From: Gracilibacillus massiliensis
GTDB taxonomy: Bacteria > Bacillota > Bacilli > Bacillales > Amphibacillaceae
Reading direction: 5' to 3'
NCBI RefSeq assembly: GCF_001458115.1
Contig: NZ_CZRP01000011.1
Location: 62,001-126,000, forward strand
Length of the DNA stretch: 64,000 bases
Under the pieces are notes generated by a model, which did no database searches, had not been told where the DNA came from, and saw nothing but the letters and a program-made list of their open reading frames with translations. Shown piece after piece: positions 25,421 through 34,730 of the stretch. The translations under genes and the position numbers were made by a program. Each line of letters opens with the position of its first letter. Position 1 is the stretch's first letter.

Positions 25421-25856
25421 AAATATTCCGAAACCTATTTAATAGAAGAGAACGAGTAGTTAAGCGGATGTGGGTAACCATATTCGTTTTTTTCTTATAT
25501 GTTTAAGAAAATCAAACGTTCCACTATTAAAAAAGTCAGTTTCGTCGGACAATAGGACGTCTTAACGGGATAACTTTCTTGCTTCACGGGATAATACCTT
25601 CTCTTAACGGGATAACTCCTACCCTTAACTGGATAATAACTCCACTTATCCAGTTAAGCGGCGATGATATCCCGTCTACAACATTACATATCCCGTGAAG
25701 GACATCCATTTACTCTAAAAAAACTATAAATACAATAAATTATTAAAATCTGTTTGATAAATACCGCGTAGTCATGGTATAAATATATAAGTGTAAAAAG
25801 GAATGTATTTAATTCATTGTTTGAGTATAACCCACAGTGAGAGGATTTTGATATAT
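25421..25856. repeat. Intergenic region with a 21-bp-period repeat cluster
   Basis: 436 bases without a gene. Four direct copies of CTTAACGGGATAA or close variants start at 25561, 25582, 25603 and 25624, exactly 21 bases apart. Three inverted copies follow at 25646 (a perfect inverse of the fourth copy), 25668 and 25688. A period of 21 bp equals two helical turns, so all copies face the same side. The arms could also form a large cruciform. The remainder before dus is AT-rich upstream sequence. Confidence 0.75.
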
Positions 25857-26837
25857 ATGACTGATAATTTCTGGCGTGATTTACCACGACCGTTTTTTAT
25901 ATTAGCACCAATGGAAGATGTGACAGATGTAGTGTTTCGACATGTAGTGAGTGAGGCAGGAAGACCGGATGTATTTTTTACGGAATTTACAAATACGGAA
26001 AGTTATTGCCATCCTGATGGGCATCAAAGTGTGCGAGGACGTTTGACTTTTACCGAAGATGAACAACCAATGGTGGCTCATATATGGGGAGATAAACCTG
26101 AATTATTCCGAGAAATGAGTATTGGTATGGCAAAAGAGGGCTTCCGTGGAGTGGATATTAATATGGGGTGTCCAGTTCAGAATGTTGCAGCAAATGGAAA
26201 GGGCTGCGGTTTGATTCGTCGTCCAGAAGTTGCAGCAGAACTGATCCAGGCGGCAAAAGCAGGTGGATTACCTGTCAGTGTGAAGACAAGGCTTGGTTAC
26301 ACAGAGGTTGAGGAGTGGCGAGAATGGCTTACACATATCTTAAAGCAGGATATTGTTAACCTTTCTATACATCTAAGGACAAAAAAAGAAATGAGTAAGG
26401 TAGACGCGCATTGGGAACTGATCCCAGAGATTAAAAAATTACGTGATGAGGTAGCACCTGACACTCTTCTGACGATCAATGGTGATATTCCTGATCGAGA
26501 AACAGGACTAGAGCTTGTAGAAAAATATGGTGTGGATGGTGTGATGATTGGACGTGGGATCTTTTCGAATCCATACGCATTTGCTAAAGAACCGAAAGAA
26601 CCGAATAGTAGCGAATTATTGAATCTCTTAAGGTTACATTTGGATCTTCATGACAAATATACAGAGATCGAGCCTCGTTTATTTAAACCACTTCGTCGCT
26701 TCTTTAAGATTTATGTACGTGGCTTTCGTGGTGCAAGTGGCTTGAGAAATCAGCTGATGGAGACCAAATCAACGGATGAAGTTCGGGCATTGTTAGAGGA
26801 ATTTGAGAGTAAGAATGAGGATATAAGCTATGTATAG
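25857..26837 (+). CDS. tRNA-dihydrouridine synthase
   Basis: 326-residue FMN-dependent Dus enzyme that reduces uridines in tRNA D-loops. N-terminal FMN motif [15 protein letters not shown], then [14 protein letters not shown] with the catalytic Cys around residue 103, [16 protein letters not shown], and [18 protein letters not shown] at the FMN phosphate site. A C-terminal helical domain follows. The ATG at 25857 gives the conserved start [13 protein letters not shown]; upstream GAGAGG is 12 bases away, slightly long. The longer frame to 25803 lacks support. A strong terminator follows. Confidence 0.93.
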   Translation: MTDNFWRDLPRPFFILAPMEDVTDVVFRHVVSEAGRPDVFFTEFTNTESYCHPDGHQSVRGRLTFTEDEQPMVAHIWGDKPELFREMSIGMAKEGFRGVDINMGCPVQNVAANGKGCGLIRRPEVAAELIQAAKAGGLPVSVKTRLGYTEVEEWREWLTHILKQDIVNLSIHLRTKKEMSKVDAHWELIPEIKKLRDEVAPDTLLTINGDIPDRETGLELVEKYGVDGVMIGRGIFSNPYAFAKEPKEPNSSELLNLLRLHLDLHDKYTEIEPRLFKPLRRFFKIYVRGFRGASGLRNQLMETKSTDEVRALLEEFESKNEDISYV

Positions 26838-26893
26838 TAATGAATGGTAGATTTGCATGGAGGATCATACTATCCGTATATATGATTATTGCA

Positions 26894-26932
26894 AAAAAGT
26901 AAGAACATGGCATGGATGTTCTTACTTTTTTT
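26894..26932 (+). terminator. Terminator of the dihydrouridine synthase gene
   Basis: A 15-base arm including AAAGTAAGAACAT (ending 26908) pairs perfectly with ATGTTCTTACTTTTT (26916-26930) over a seven-base loop, and T continues to 26932. Confidence 0.9.
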
Positions 26933-27029
26933 ATGTTATTGTATAGTTACCTTTAACATGGAACGTTGTGATAGAATTATTCTAAATAGTGAATATTTAA
27001 ATTTCAGAGCTAAATGAGGAGTGATGATA

Positions 27030-27401
27030 ATGGTTAATTATAAACTTAAGGCTCAGCTGCTTGAAGTTGTAGACAATCAATTACGTGATAATGATCCTAA
27101 AACCACAAATCGAACATTACATCGCTTATTAGACCTTGGTTATTCCGAAACAGACTCAAAGGAAATGATAGCAGCTATCTTAGTAGAAGAAATGTACGAT
27201 GTCATGAAAAATAATGAAGTGTACAACGAAAAGCGATATTGTAAAAAGTTAGACAAGCTTCCAGAGTATTATTTACAGAAATATGTGGAATCAGAAACAG
27301 ATCAAGAAATTCAATCTACAGTGGTCAATGAACATAAAGTTGGAAGAAATGACCCTTGCCCATGCGGTAGCGGGAAAAAATACAAGAAATGTTGTGGTTA
27401 A
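27030..27401 (+). CDS. SEC-C metal-binding motif protein
   Basis: 123 residues. A helical N-terminal region of about 100 residues ([30 protein letters not shown]) resembles small DUF1841-like domains. It ends with the SEC-C zinc motif [14 protein letters not shown], the same module found at the end of SecA. The zinc module usually contacts ribosomes or protein partners; no enzymatic site is visible. The ATG at 27030 has TGAGGAG nine bases upstream and is preferred over the GTG/ATG at 27021/27024. Confidence 0.85.
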   Translation: MVNYKLKAQLLEVVDNQLRDNDPKTTNRTLHRLLDLGYSETDSKEMIAAILVEEMYDVMKNNEVYNEKRYCKKLDKLPEYYLQKYVESETDQEIQSTVVNEHKVGRNDPCPCGSGKKYKKCCG

Positions 27402-27551
27402 ATATGATCAAGTGGCATTTGGTTTGAAGATTTCATTTAATAGATGAATAAGCTATTTTAAATCTTCGTGACATAAATTTTAACTAGTAATGAAATTGCA
27501 ATAGAAACCTATCCTTTAAGGTAATCGCCAAATATTCAAAAGAGTTTTTTG

Positions 27552-27944
27552 ATGCCTACCAGAAAAAGGTTACCGTTCTTCTTTCTAGTCATTACATTAA
27601 TAGCTTGTAATAATCAACCAACCGATAATTCAGAGCAACAAATTGGTAATCCAACTGCGGAAGAAATTTTAGCGGATAATGAGAATGCAGACATATTTGT
27701 ACTAAATAATATTGTATATAGTAATGCAGAAGATATTGAATGGGTTAAAGAACAAGATTTGACTTTAGGTGAAAAAGTTGCTGAGATCAACAAGCAAACA
27801 AGTAATAGTGATGAACTCAATAATTATGCAGCAACCCAACTGGCAGTTGGAACTGACATTCACGCACCTATTGAAAATAGTGGCATATTGATCGTAATAG
27901 TGGATGGAGAGGAACTACGATATTTAGGATTGGTAGAAGGATGA
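27552..27944 (+). CDS. Putative lipoprotein of unknown function
   Basis: 130 residues. A signal peptide with three basic residues and a hydrophobic core ends in lipobox LIAC (Cys about 19), followed by a polar linker and a domain of about 100 residues (ADIFVLNNIVYSNAEDIEWV, cut: DIEWVKEQDLTLGEKVAEI; then LAVGTDIHAP and ILIVIVDGEELRYLGLVEG). The domain looks complete and beta-rich. No family recognised. There is no good ribosome site upstream of the ATG at 27552, so expression is probably low or the start is misread. Confidence 0.72.
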   Translation: MPTRKRLPFFFLVITLIACNNQPTDNSEQQIGNPTAEEILADNENADIFVLNNIVYSNAEDIEWVKEQDLTLGEKVAEINKQTSNSDELNNYAATQLAVGTDIHAPIENSGILIVIVDGEELRYLGLVEG

Positions 27945-28000
27945 CTTTTGCCGACCTAGTTTCGGCCATTATTTCTAGAATACAAATAAATAGTAATTTT

Positions 28001-28040
28001 AAAAAGGTTTTCAAGTAATCATACTTGAAAACCTTTTTGT
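28001..28040 (+). terminator. Strong terminator before the TetR gene
   Basis: AAAAAGGTTTTCAAGTA (28001-28017) pairs perfectly over 17 bases with 28022-28038 around the loop ATCA. The T-rich 3' arm makes it effective in the plus direction and plausibly in both. Confidence 0.92.
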
Positions 28041-28058
28041 ATTTGTCGAACTTGAAAG

Positions 28059-28122
28059 TTTACGTAATACAAAACACATGATATATTGTATAAATGACCA
28101 TATTAGTATTTTAGTCATTTAT
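28059..28122 (+). promoter_or_regulatory. Promoter and TetR-type operator of the yhgE unit
   Basis: A weak -35 TTTACG (28059-28064) and -10 TATATT (28082-28087) have a 17-base spacer. Just downstream, ATAAATGAC (28090-28098) and GTCATTTAT (28114-28122) form a perfect inverted repeat with a 15-base centre, covering the expected start site. The position predicts autorepression by the adjacent TetR protein. Confidence 0.6.
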
Positions 28123-28137
28123 AAGGAGTGATCTAAC

Positions 28138-28713
28138 ATGAATCGTAAAATGCAGATTACGGATGCTGCTACAGAGTGCTTTTCGCGCTTTGGATATAAA
28201 GCAACCACAATGGATCAAGTTTCGAAAATTGCTCAAGTAGGCAAGGGGACTATTTATAACTACTTTTCAAATAAAGAAGAGTTGTTACAGGAAATTATTC
28301 AAAATGTTGCGGAAGAAATGCGGATTGTAGCGCAAAATGCAATTAAATTAGAGCAATCCTTTATCGATAATTTTAGTGATGTCTTGCATCATGTCGTAGC
28401 TTTTAGAGATCAACATGAGTTAATCATTAAATTATCACAGGAGGCAAAACAGATTGGAACTTCCATTGTCAGCGAGTCACTTCAAGCATTTGAGCAAGAA
28501 ATTTGTTTGTTTATCGAAGAAAAAATTACGGATGCTATTAAGCGCGAAGAAATACGCCAATGTGAACCAAAGCTTACGGCCTTCCTTATGTTTAAAATGT
28601 ATATTAATTTAGTGAATGATTGGAAGGAACGCGAACAAGAAGTGCTTCCAAAGGATAAAGTAGCGGCTTTAATTCATTTTTATTTTATAGAAGGTTTAGC
28701 ACCATCAGATTAA
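28138..28713 (+). CDS. TetR/AcrR family regulator
   Basis: 191 residues. The N-terminal HTH (ITDAATECFSRFGYKATTMD, then VGKGTIYNYFSNKEELL) is a textbook TetR DNA-binding domain. The C-terminal ligand-binding helices are unrelated to well-known subtypes but resemble the YhgD-type repressors paired with YhgE in Bacillus. AAGGAGTG precedes the ATG. The gene is followed after 14 bases by the yhgE-like gene, so the two form an operon behind the inverted-repeat operator. Confidence 0.93.
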   Translation: MNRKMQITDAATECFSRFGYKATTMDQVSKIAQVGKGTIYNYFSNKEELLQEIIQNVAEEMRIVAQNAIKLEQSFIDNFSDVLHHVVAFRDQHELIIKLSQEAKQIGTSIVSESLQAFEQEICLFIEEKITDAIKREEIRQCEPKLTAFLMFKMYINLVNDWKEREQEVLPKDKVAALIHFYFIEGLAPSD

Positions 28714-28727
28714 GAGGTGTGGAATAC

Positions 28728-31385
28728 ATGAAAACCATTTTTAGCATTTTTATACAAGATATACGTAACATTATACGGGTTCCATTAGTAGGTTTATTAC
28801 TACTTGGCTTAGCGGTTTTGCCTTCCTTATATGCCTGGTTTAACTTAAGTGCCTCGTGGGATCCTTATTCAAACACAGAAGACGTCAAAGTAGCGATTGT
28901 CAATGAAGACATCGGGGCGGAAGTGGAAGACGAATCGATTGATTTAGGAAACCAATTAGAAGAAAATTTAAAAGACAATAATAGTTTGGGCTGGGTGTTC
29001 ACTAGCAGGCAAGAAGCAGAAGATGGTATAAAAAATGGTAAATACTATGCTGGTATTTTTATAAATGAAGACTTTTCTGCACATTTAGCAAAAGTTATTG
29101 AAGGTGAACCGGTAAAAGCAAGTGTTGAATATCAAGTGAATGATAAAAAGAACGCGATTGCACCAAAAATGACGTCAGCCGGTGCATCTTCTATCGTCAA
29201 CACCATAAATGATCAATTTGTCAATGAGACATCCCACACTTTATTTGAAGAATTTGATAAATTAGGGATTCAGTTAGAAGAAAACTTACCTACCATTCGG
29301 AAGGTAGAGAATGCCTTGTTTGATCTTGATCAGAATATGCCGGAAATTATTGAGGTTGGTCATTTTATCGAGGATATTGATCAGGATTGGGATAATATAG
29401 ATGACAAGATTGACTATTTTTTATCAATAAGAGATTATATACCAGAAATCCATGAAGGTGCTGAACTCATTTTATCGTTACAGGATCAATTTCCGAAAAT
29501 ATATCAGTTAAGTGATTCAATCCTACAAGTAGAAGACGCCTTACCAACAATTGAAAAAGCGGTTGAAGACTTTGACAAGATTGGTTCACATTTTGAGGAA
29601 GTGGATCAGTTTTTAACAGATGCAGTAAGTCATGTCCAAGAAGTGAGAAAACAATTGCAGCAAAATAAAGATACTTTAGCAGATATTGAGGAACAAGCAA
29701 GTTCACTTCATCAATATCAAGAAGATTTTCAAGAATTCATTTCGCAAACGAGTTGGAATGCGGATCCGTTTGTCCAGTCCTTCCAAACACAGATTATGCA
29801 GATGAATAAGACACTAGCGGAAGTAAGTGCAGAGATGGAAAGTATCAAAGACAATCAAGATATTCCAGAGCATCAAACGGAGCTGGAGCAATTACAGGCA
29901 AAATTAACCGAACACATTGTTTATTTAGATAGTAATATTCAAATGTATTCCAATCTATATGATATTTCTCAAGATGAGAATATCAATAGCTTCATCACTG
30001 ACATGGAGAACGCTTCTAGTAGCTTTTCTGTTCTTAAAGAGAATTTGGATAGAGTAGTCCGCTCTCAAACACTGGATCGAGATCAGATTCAAACAGATAT
30101 TACCAGTGCTCAGTCTCATACAGATACAATGGCAACATGGCTTGATCAGTATGGAGAAGAAAGCCTTAATAATAGCTTTTCCGTGATACAAGATAGTGTG
30201 ACAGATTCCGATTTGAACGTCGACCAGTTAACAGAGTTAAACCATACATTACAGGAGATGCTAACAGATGCCGATCATGCATTAGCTACATTGGAAACAG
30301 ATCTGACAGCAATTCAAGAGCAATTACCCCAAATCGAGCAACAATGGAACGAGGTTAATAACAAATTACAGCAAACATTTCCAGTATTTATAGAATCTGT
30401 TCATGCTTTTAGTGGTTTTATCGAAAATGATTTGCCAGAAGTAGAAGATAAAGTGAATGCTTTGGCAAAAGTCGTGAATGAAGACTTACCTGAAATGGAA
30501 CAAAGCTATTTGAGAGTAGCAGATTTATTGGAAGCAAACAAGGATACATTTGCATCATCTATCCATGACCTTGCCAGTTTTAGCAAAAATGATTTACCAG
30601 AATTAAGTGATGGCGTTTCAGAAGCAACTGATAAGGTCCAGCAATTAGAAAGTGAAGATAGATTAAACGAGCTTATTTCCTTGTTGCGCAACGATCTTGC
30701 AGAAGAAAATGATTTCTTTGCGAGCCCGGTAGAATTAGTCCAAGAAGATCTTTTTCCAATTCCCAATTATGGATCAGCTAATGCACCTTTTTATACGACA
30801 TTAAGCTTATGGGTTGGTGCTTTGTTGCTTTCTAATCTACTTTCGACAAACTTACATCGATTAGATAATCGCAATGAATATACACAAAGACAAATTTATT
30901 TTGGCAGATTACTTCTGTTTTTAGTTGTTGCCATATTGCAAGGGTTAATCGTAAGTATTGGTGATTTATTGGTTCTAAATGTTTATGCGAGTGCCCCATT
31001 ACAATTTATATTGTTTTCATTGCTAATTGCGGTGGTGTTTATGACAATTGTTTATACATTCGCGTCCATTTTAGGTAATATCGGAAAAGCGCTAATGATT
31101 GTTTTACTAGTATTACAGCTTTCCAGTGCAGGGGGGACATTTCCAATTGAAGTAGCGCCACCGTTTTTTCAAGCATTACATCCTTTTATGCCATTTACCT
31201 ATGGGATTGATTTGTTGAGGGAAGCGATTGGTGGTATCATTCCAGAAGTAGCGTGGGAAAATGCAGTGATGCTGATCTTTTTCTTGATTATTTCGCTCAC
31301 AATAGGAGTATTGTTAAAACCGATATTGGCAAAGCGAATTGAAAAAACGGTTCAAAAATCCAGAGAAAGTCGTCTTATTGAATAA
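28728..31385 (+). CDS. yhgE: YhgE/Pip domain membrane protein
   Basis: 885 residues. One membrane helix near the N-terminus (PLVGLLLLGLAVLPSLYAWF) is followed by the YhgE/Pip N-terminal domain (VKVAIVNEDIGAEVE, GKYYAGIFINEDFSAHL), a long extracellular coiled-coil stalk (about residues 190-660), then six membrane helices of the ABC-2-like C-terminal domain from about residue 690 (YTTLSLWVGALLLSNLL and the final helices). In Lactococcus Pip is a phage receptor; YhgE relatives are linked to type VII secretion and stress. ATG at 28728 follows GAGGTG by eight bases. Confidence 0.93.
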   Translation: MKTIFSIFIQDIRNIIRVPLVGLLLLGLAVLPSLYAWFNLSASWDPYSNTEDVKVAIVNEDIGAEVEDESIDLGNQLEENLKDNNSLGWVFTSRQEAEDGIKNGKYYAGIFINEDFSAHLAKVIEGEPVKASVEYQVNDKKNAIAPKMTSAGASSIVNTINDQFVNETSHTLFEEFDKLGIQLEENLPTIRKVENALFDLDQNMPEIIEVGHFIEDIDQDWDNIDDKIDYFLSIRDYIPEIHEGAELILSLQDQFPKIYQLSDSILQVEDALPTIEKAVEDFDKIGSHFEEVDQFLTDAVSHVQEVRKQLQQNKDTLADIEEQASSLHQYQEDFQEFISQTSWNADPFVQSFQTQIMQMNKTLAEVSAEMESIKDNQDIPEHQTELEQLQAKLTEHIVYLDSNIQMYSNLYDISQDENINSFITDMENASSSFSVLKENLDRVVRSQTLDRDQIQTDITSAQSHTDTMATWLDQYGEESLNNSFSVIQDSVTDSDLNVDQLTELNHTLQEMLTDADHALATLETDLTAIQEQLPQIEQQWNEVNNKLQQTFPVFIESVHAFSGFIENDLPEVEDKVNALAKVVNEDLPEMEQSYLRVADLLEANKDTFASSIHDLASFSKNDLPELSDGVSEATDKVQQLESEDRLNELISLLRNDLAEENDFFASPVELVQEDLFPIPNYGSANAPFYTTLSLWVGALLLSNLLSTNLHRLDNRNEYTQRQIYFGRLLLFLVVAILQGLIVSIGDLLVLNVYASAPLQFILFSLLIAVVFMTIVYTFASILGNIGKALMIVLLVLQLSSAGGTFPIEVAPPFFQALHPFMPFTYGIDLLREAIGGIIPEVAWENAVMLIFFLIISLTIGVLLKPILAKRIEKTVQKSRESRLIE

Positions 31386-31453
31386 TCAGAAGATAATTGT
31401 TAAATGCAGGAACTATTTATTCGGTTAATCGGTATAATTTATGGTGAAATAAA

Positions 31454-31506
31454 ATAAGACACCCCTCCAATCCTTTAGCAAACAAAGGAAGGAGGGGTAT
31501 CTTATT
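31454..31506. terminator. Bidirectional terminator between yhgE and yaaN
   Basis: ATAAGACACCCCTCC pairs with GGAGGGGTATCTTAT with inner CCTTT/AAAGG pairing. T-rich sequence flanks both ends, fitting the convergent genes on either side. Confidence 0.88.
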
Positions 31507-31541
31507 TGTTGAGTTTTTAGCACGCTTTTTTATTTCGAAAA

Positions 31542-32687
31542 TTACTCGCGCTCTTTTATATCTAAAAGTTTATGTTTCAATTCCTGTTCCATCGTGCTTA
31601 TTTCCTGTTCTGCTTCCAACCGCTTTTTTCGCCCATCGTCCTGTATCTTTAATACCTCTTCCAATGTAGAAACTAAATTCTCTTGTGTTGTCTTTAACGT
31701 TTCAATATCAACAAGGCCCTGTTCATTTAGTTTTGCCGTTTCAACTGTATTTGTTTTTAACATCTCCGCATTTTTTAGTAAAAGGTCATTCGTTGTTTTG
31801 GATACTTGTTTTTGTGCATTTACAGCACTTTTCTGTCTTAGCATCGTTAGAGCTATCGCAATCTGATTTTTCCATAAAGGAATGGCTGTTAGAATAGATG
31901 ATTGAATCTTTTCAACGAGTACTTGATTGGTATTTTGGATTAATCGTATTTGTGGTGCGCTTTGAGTAGTGATTTGGCGACTTAATTTCAGGTCATGAAG
32001 TCGTTTTTCCAAGCGATCGGTGAATTGTAGCATATCATTCACTTCTTGAAATTTCATTTGATCATTGGTAGCTTCTGCCTCTTTTCTTAAGGCAGGAATT
32101 TCTTTTAACTGAATTTCTTCAAGCTTGAGCTCACCAGCTGCAATATAAACATTCAATCCTTTAAAATATTCCTTATTATGTTCATAAAGTTTTTCAAGCA
32201 TTCCAATGTCAGAAAGAAGCCCATCTTTGTTTCGCTCTAGCTTTACGGTAATCCGGTCAATTTGTGCACCCGTTTTTTGATACTTCGATAATGTTTCCTG
32301 TGCTGAGCTAGAAAGCTTGCTAAATAAACGTTTGAGACCCTTTTTCTCGGTATTTAATTCATCTGGGTTGATATCATTAAATTTCTTCATTAGGTCACTG
32401 ATAACTTGTCCGACTTCACCGACATCCTTATTTTGGACATGGTCAAGCATGGTGTGGGAAAAGTCTAATAACTTTGCCTGTGCTTGTGTCCCATAGGAAA
32501 TGATCGCATTGTGATTTTTAGGATCAATTTGTGTTGCGAGCGAACGTGCTCTTTCCTGGTCGTCTTCAGGAAGCACATCGATCAGCTGCTTATTCTCATT
32601 TATCTGGATATCGTGCTTGTTATCTTGCTCATCAAAAGGATTTGTTAGTAGGTCATCAACTAAATTGTTATTATCATCAGGATTCAT
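31542..32687 (-). CDS. yaaN: TelA/YaaN toxic-anion resistance family protein
   Basis: 381 residues, soluble, largely helical and coiled-coil. It has the TelA/KlaA family pattern: ARSLATQIDPKNHNAIISYG near residue 47, LMKKFNDINPDELN, LKRLFSKL, and the QSAIL-like SSILTAIPLWKNQIAIALT around residue 270. TelA relatives are linked to tellurite and cell-envelope stress tolerance, mechanism unknown. In B. subtilis the orthologue follows xpaC; the same order and an ATGA overlap occur here. Confidence 0.92.
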   Translation of the reverse strand: MNPDDNNNLVDDLLTNPFDEQDNKHDIQINENKQLIDVLPEDDQERARSLATQIDPKNHNAIISYGTQAQAKLLDFSHTMLDHVQNKDVGEVGQVISDLMKKFNDINPDELNTEKKGLKRLFSKLSSSAQETLSKYQKTGAQIDRITVKLERNKDGLLSDIGMLEKLYEHNKEYFKGLNVYIAAGELKLEEIQLKEIPALRKEAEATNDQMKFQEVNDMLQFTDRLEKRLHDLKLSRQITTQSAPQIRLIQNTNQVLVEKIQSSILTAIPLWKNQIAIALTMLRQKSAVNAQKQVSKTTNDLLLKNAEMLKTNTVETAKLNEQGLVDIETLKTTQENLVSTLEEVLKIQDDGRKKRLEAEQEISTMEQELKHKLLDIKERE

Positions 32688-33319
32688 TTATCTTCCAACC
32701 TTTCTTTTTGTTTTGTCGTGTACTTAGCAAAATCTACTTCAAACTGTAACTGCTCAATATCATCCGAAAGAATATGATGGAGGTCTTTTTCTATACTAGT
32801 TTTAATATCTTTTAAGGTATGACGTGTTTGATCAAGAACTTGTTCTATTTCTACGTTTTTCTTCGGTTGTGTCGAAAGTAGTGCATACTTTTCTGTTAAT
32901 TCGACTGCGGAATCCAAATGAGAAAAATAGAATTCCTCACCTTGAAAGAAGCGCTTAGGATCCTTCTTCGTAACACGATATATTTTTTTAATTACTCGTA
33001 ATAACTCCATGTTCTCTTTTAAAAAGAATAAATTGCGAACCGCAAATAGTGCTTTTTGCATCCGGTGAATTTTAAGATTCGCTTCAGCTAAATTTTTACG
33101 AATATAGTGGTAATCTTTCATACGTAGCTGATTCTTTTTCAGAAACCGAAAATAGATAGAAATAAAAATCACCGACGTCGTTAGGCCAGCACCGATCAAA
33201 GATATCAATGATGATAGCCAAAAGGATAGATCGATTGCGAAGAAACTAATCAACCATATTATGGACATCATAGGAATGGTGAAGAATATCCCGATGACTA
33301 TAGACAGAAACCTATACAT
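32684..33319 (-). CDS. xpaC: 5-bromo-4-chloroindolyl phosphate hydrolysis protein XpaC
   Basis: 211 residues. Two membrane helices at the N-terminus (about 3-25 and 33-55) are followed by a cytoplasmic helical domain (YHYIRKNLAEANLKIHRMQK, FFLKENMELLRVIKKIY, FYFSHLDSAVELTEKYALL). The family name comes from the B. subtilis gene whose product affects X-phosphate hydrolysis; a direct enzymatic role is doubtful as no phosphatase motif is visible. It is the first gene of the xpaC-yaaN pair and probably anchors YaaN to the membrane (inference). Confidence 0.9.
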   Translation of the reverse strand: MYRFLSIVIGIFFTIPMMSIIWLISFFAIDLSFWLSSLISLIGAGLTTSVIFISIYFRFLKKNQLRMKDYHYIRKNLAEANLKIHRMQKALFAVRNLFFLKENMELLRVIKKIYRVTKKDPKRFFQGEEFYFSHLDSAVELTEKYALLSTQPKKNVEIEQVLDQTRHTLKDIKTSIEKDLHHILSDDIEQLQFEVDFAKYTTKQKERLEDK

Positions 33320-33517
33320 CTTTATCGACTCCTAACTTGATACTTACTTATATTTACGATTCAAAGCATTAAAAGTTTCAGATAACGTCAAGTATTGGCA
33401 AAATTCTATTTTTGCTTAATCTAAAAATAAAACCATCGTCAGAAATAGTATATACTACTCTGGCGGTTATTAATATACTATGCTATACTGACTAATTGAA
33501 AAGTCCTTCTTTCACTC
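33320..33517. other. Spacer between xpaC and the licT promoter
   Basis: No gene. It is AT-rich sequence upstream of the divergent xpaC and licT units. AATAGTATATACTA-type sequence at about 33446 could be part of a promoter, but I cannot assign it. The whole gap to licT (33320-33765) is accounted for by this spacer and the licT control elements listed next. Confidence 0.45.
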
Positions 33518-33565
33518 TTGACATCTAATTTAAAATAGTTATAATTGATTATAAAAGCGGTTACA
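33518..33565 (+). promoter_or_regulatory. licT promoter with overlapping cre site
   Basis: TTGACA (33518-33523) and TATAAT (33540-33545) are near-perfect with a 16-base spacer. TAAAAGCGGTTACA (33552-33565) is a cre element in reverse orientation lying on the start site. CcpA repression of the regulon is predicted. Confidence 0.8.
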
Positions 33566-33583
33566 ATATACTGAATAATTCTA

Positions 33584-33612
33584 GGATTGTTACTGGGTAG
33601 GCAGGCAAAACC
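33584..33612 (+). ncRNA. Ribonucleic antiterminator (RAT) 1, LicT/SacY type
   Basis: The leader contains GGATTGTTACTGGGTAGG followed by CAGGCAAAACC, close to the BglG-family RAT consensus. Its last six bases are also the first six of the terminator stem, so binding of dephosphorylated LicT would prevent terminator folding. Confidence 0.88.
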
Positions 33613-33684
33613 TAAGTTATTGAATGATACATTACTCACCATCTGTGGAGAGGTGTGTACTATTCAATTGCTTAGGTTTTTTTA
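33607..33684 (+). terminator. Conditional terminator before licT
   Basis: AAAACCTAAG (33607-33616) pairs with CTTAGGTTTT (33671-33680). The inner stem includes TTGAAT/ATTCAA. T continues to 33683. The overlap with RAT 1 makes it antitermination-controlled. Confidence 0.88.
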
Positions 33685-33765
33685 TTGCAAGGCGTTTCCT
33701 CCTTTTGAATTAATAGGGTAAAATAAGTTTAGCGTCCAAAAATATCGAATAAAAGGATGTGTGAT

Positions 33766-34617
33766 ATGAAAATTAATAAAGTGTTGAATAACAATGTCGT
33801 CGTCACTACGAACCAGCATGGCCAGGAAATGGTTGTTATGGGAAAAGGCTTAGCATTTCAAAAGAAAGTAGGACAAAATATTGAAAAGGAAAAGATCGAA
33901 AAGCATTTTGTTCTACAGGATACAGATACAAGTGAAAAATTAAATCAGCTATTACAAAACACATCAGATAAATACTTAGATATTGCTTCCGAAATTTATG
34001 AGTATGCCCGGGCGAAATTACCGTATAAGCTCAATGATTATTTATATATTGCATTAACCGATCATATCAGCTTTGCGATCACGAGAATGAAGGAGGGCAT
34101 TCAACTAAAAAACACCTTGCTATTTGAGATTCGCAAATATTATAAAACAGAATTTGACATTGGTTTGCACTCATTGACGATTATAGAAGAATACACAGGT
34201 ATAAAAATGGATGAGGATGAAGCAGCCTCGATTGCCTTACATTTAGTAAACAGTCAGTTATCTGGTGAAAATATGGACATGGCTGTTCAGGTTACAGAAG
34301 TTGTTAACAAGACTTTAAATATCGTGAAATATCATTATAAAACCGAATTAGATGAAAATTCGATCAACTATGAACGGTTTTTAACACATTTGCGATTTTT
34401 TGCGATCCGTTATTTGCGTAAAGAACAAATGGAAGAAACGATCGATACGTTCTTTTATGAGCAAGTTCAAACTAAATATCATCAGGCTTTCAAATGCGCA
34501 GAAAAAATTGCAACGTTCTTAGAAAAGAATTATCAGTGGGTCTTATCGGTGGATGATATGGTGTATTTGACGATTCATATTCATCGCGTTACCTATCGGC
34601 AAAAAAAGATGAACTAA
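33766..34617 (+). CDS. licT: BglG-family transcriptional antiterminator LicT
   Basis: 283 residues. An N-terminal RNA-binding CAT domain (MKINKVLNNNVVVTTN, about 1-57) is followed by PRD1 (about 65-170, with His in DHISFAITR and ALHLVN) and PRD2 (about 175-280, with His in FLTHLRFFAIRY and TIHIHRV). The PTS phosphorylates these His residues: BglP phosphorylation inactivates PRD1, HPr activates PRD2. I start at the ATG at 33766, with AAAGGA eight bases upstream, giving the canonical CAT N-terminus. Its own leader carries a RAT, so it is autoregulated. Confidence 0.94.
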   Translation: MKINKVLNNNVVVTTNQHGQEMVVMGKGLAFQKKVGQNIEKEKIEKHFVLQDTDTSEKLNQLLQNTSDKYLDIASEIYEYARAKLPYKLNDYLYIALTDHISFAITRMKEGIQLKNTLLFEIRKYYKTEFDIGLHSLTIIEEYTGIKMDEDEAASIALHLVNSQLSGENMDMAVQVTEVVNKTLNIVKYHYKTELDENSINYERFLTHLRFFAIRYLRKEQMEETIDTFFYEQVQTKYHQAFKCAEKIATFLEKNYQWVLSVDDMVYLTIHIHRVTYRQKKMN

Positions 34618-34621
34618 AAAA

Positions 34622-34673
34622 TAAGAAAACGTTTTAATTTTTGATTGACATTTGAAAGAGAAGATGATAAATT
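34622..34673 (+). promoter_or_regulatory. Second promoter and weak cre before bglP
   Basis: TTGACA (34645-34650) and TAAATT (34668-34673) have a 17-base spacer. Just upstream, AGAAAACGTTTTAA (34624-34637) is a cre-like palindrome with two departures from consensus. This would give bglP an own start in addition to read-through from licT. Confidence 0.5.
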
Positions 34674-34702
34674 ATTTTTAACAAAACCTATAGGAAAAGT
34701 AA

Positions 34703-34730
34703 GGAATGTTACCTTTATTGGGCATAACCT
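34703..34730 (+). ncRNA. Ribonucleic antiterminator (RAT) 2 before bglP
   Basis: GGAATGTTACC and then GGGCATAACCT follow the RAT layout but differ from RAT 1 at several positions. The 3' end overlaps the stem of the terminator at 34726-34793. Confidence 0.75.
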
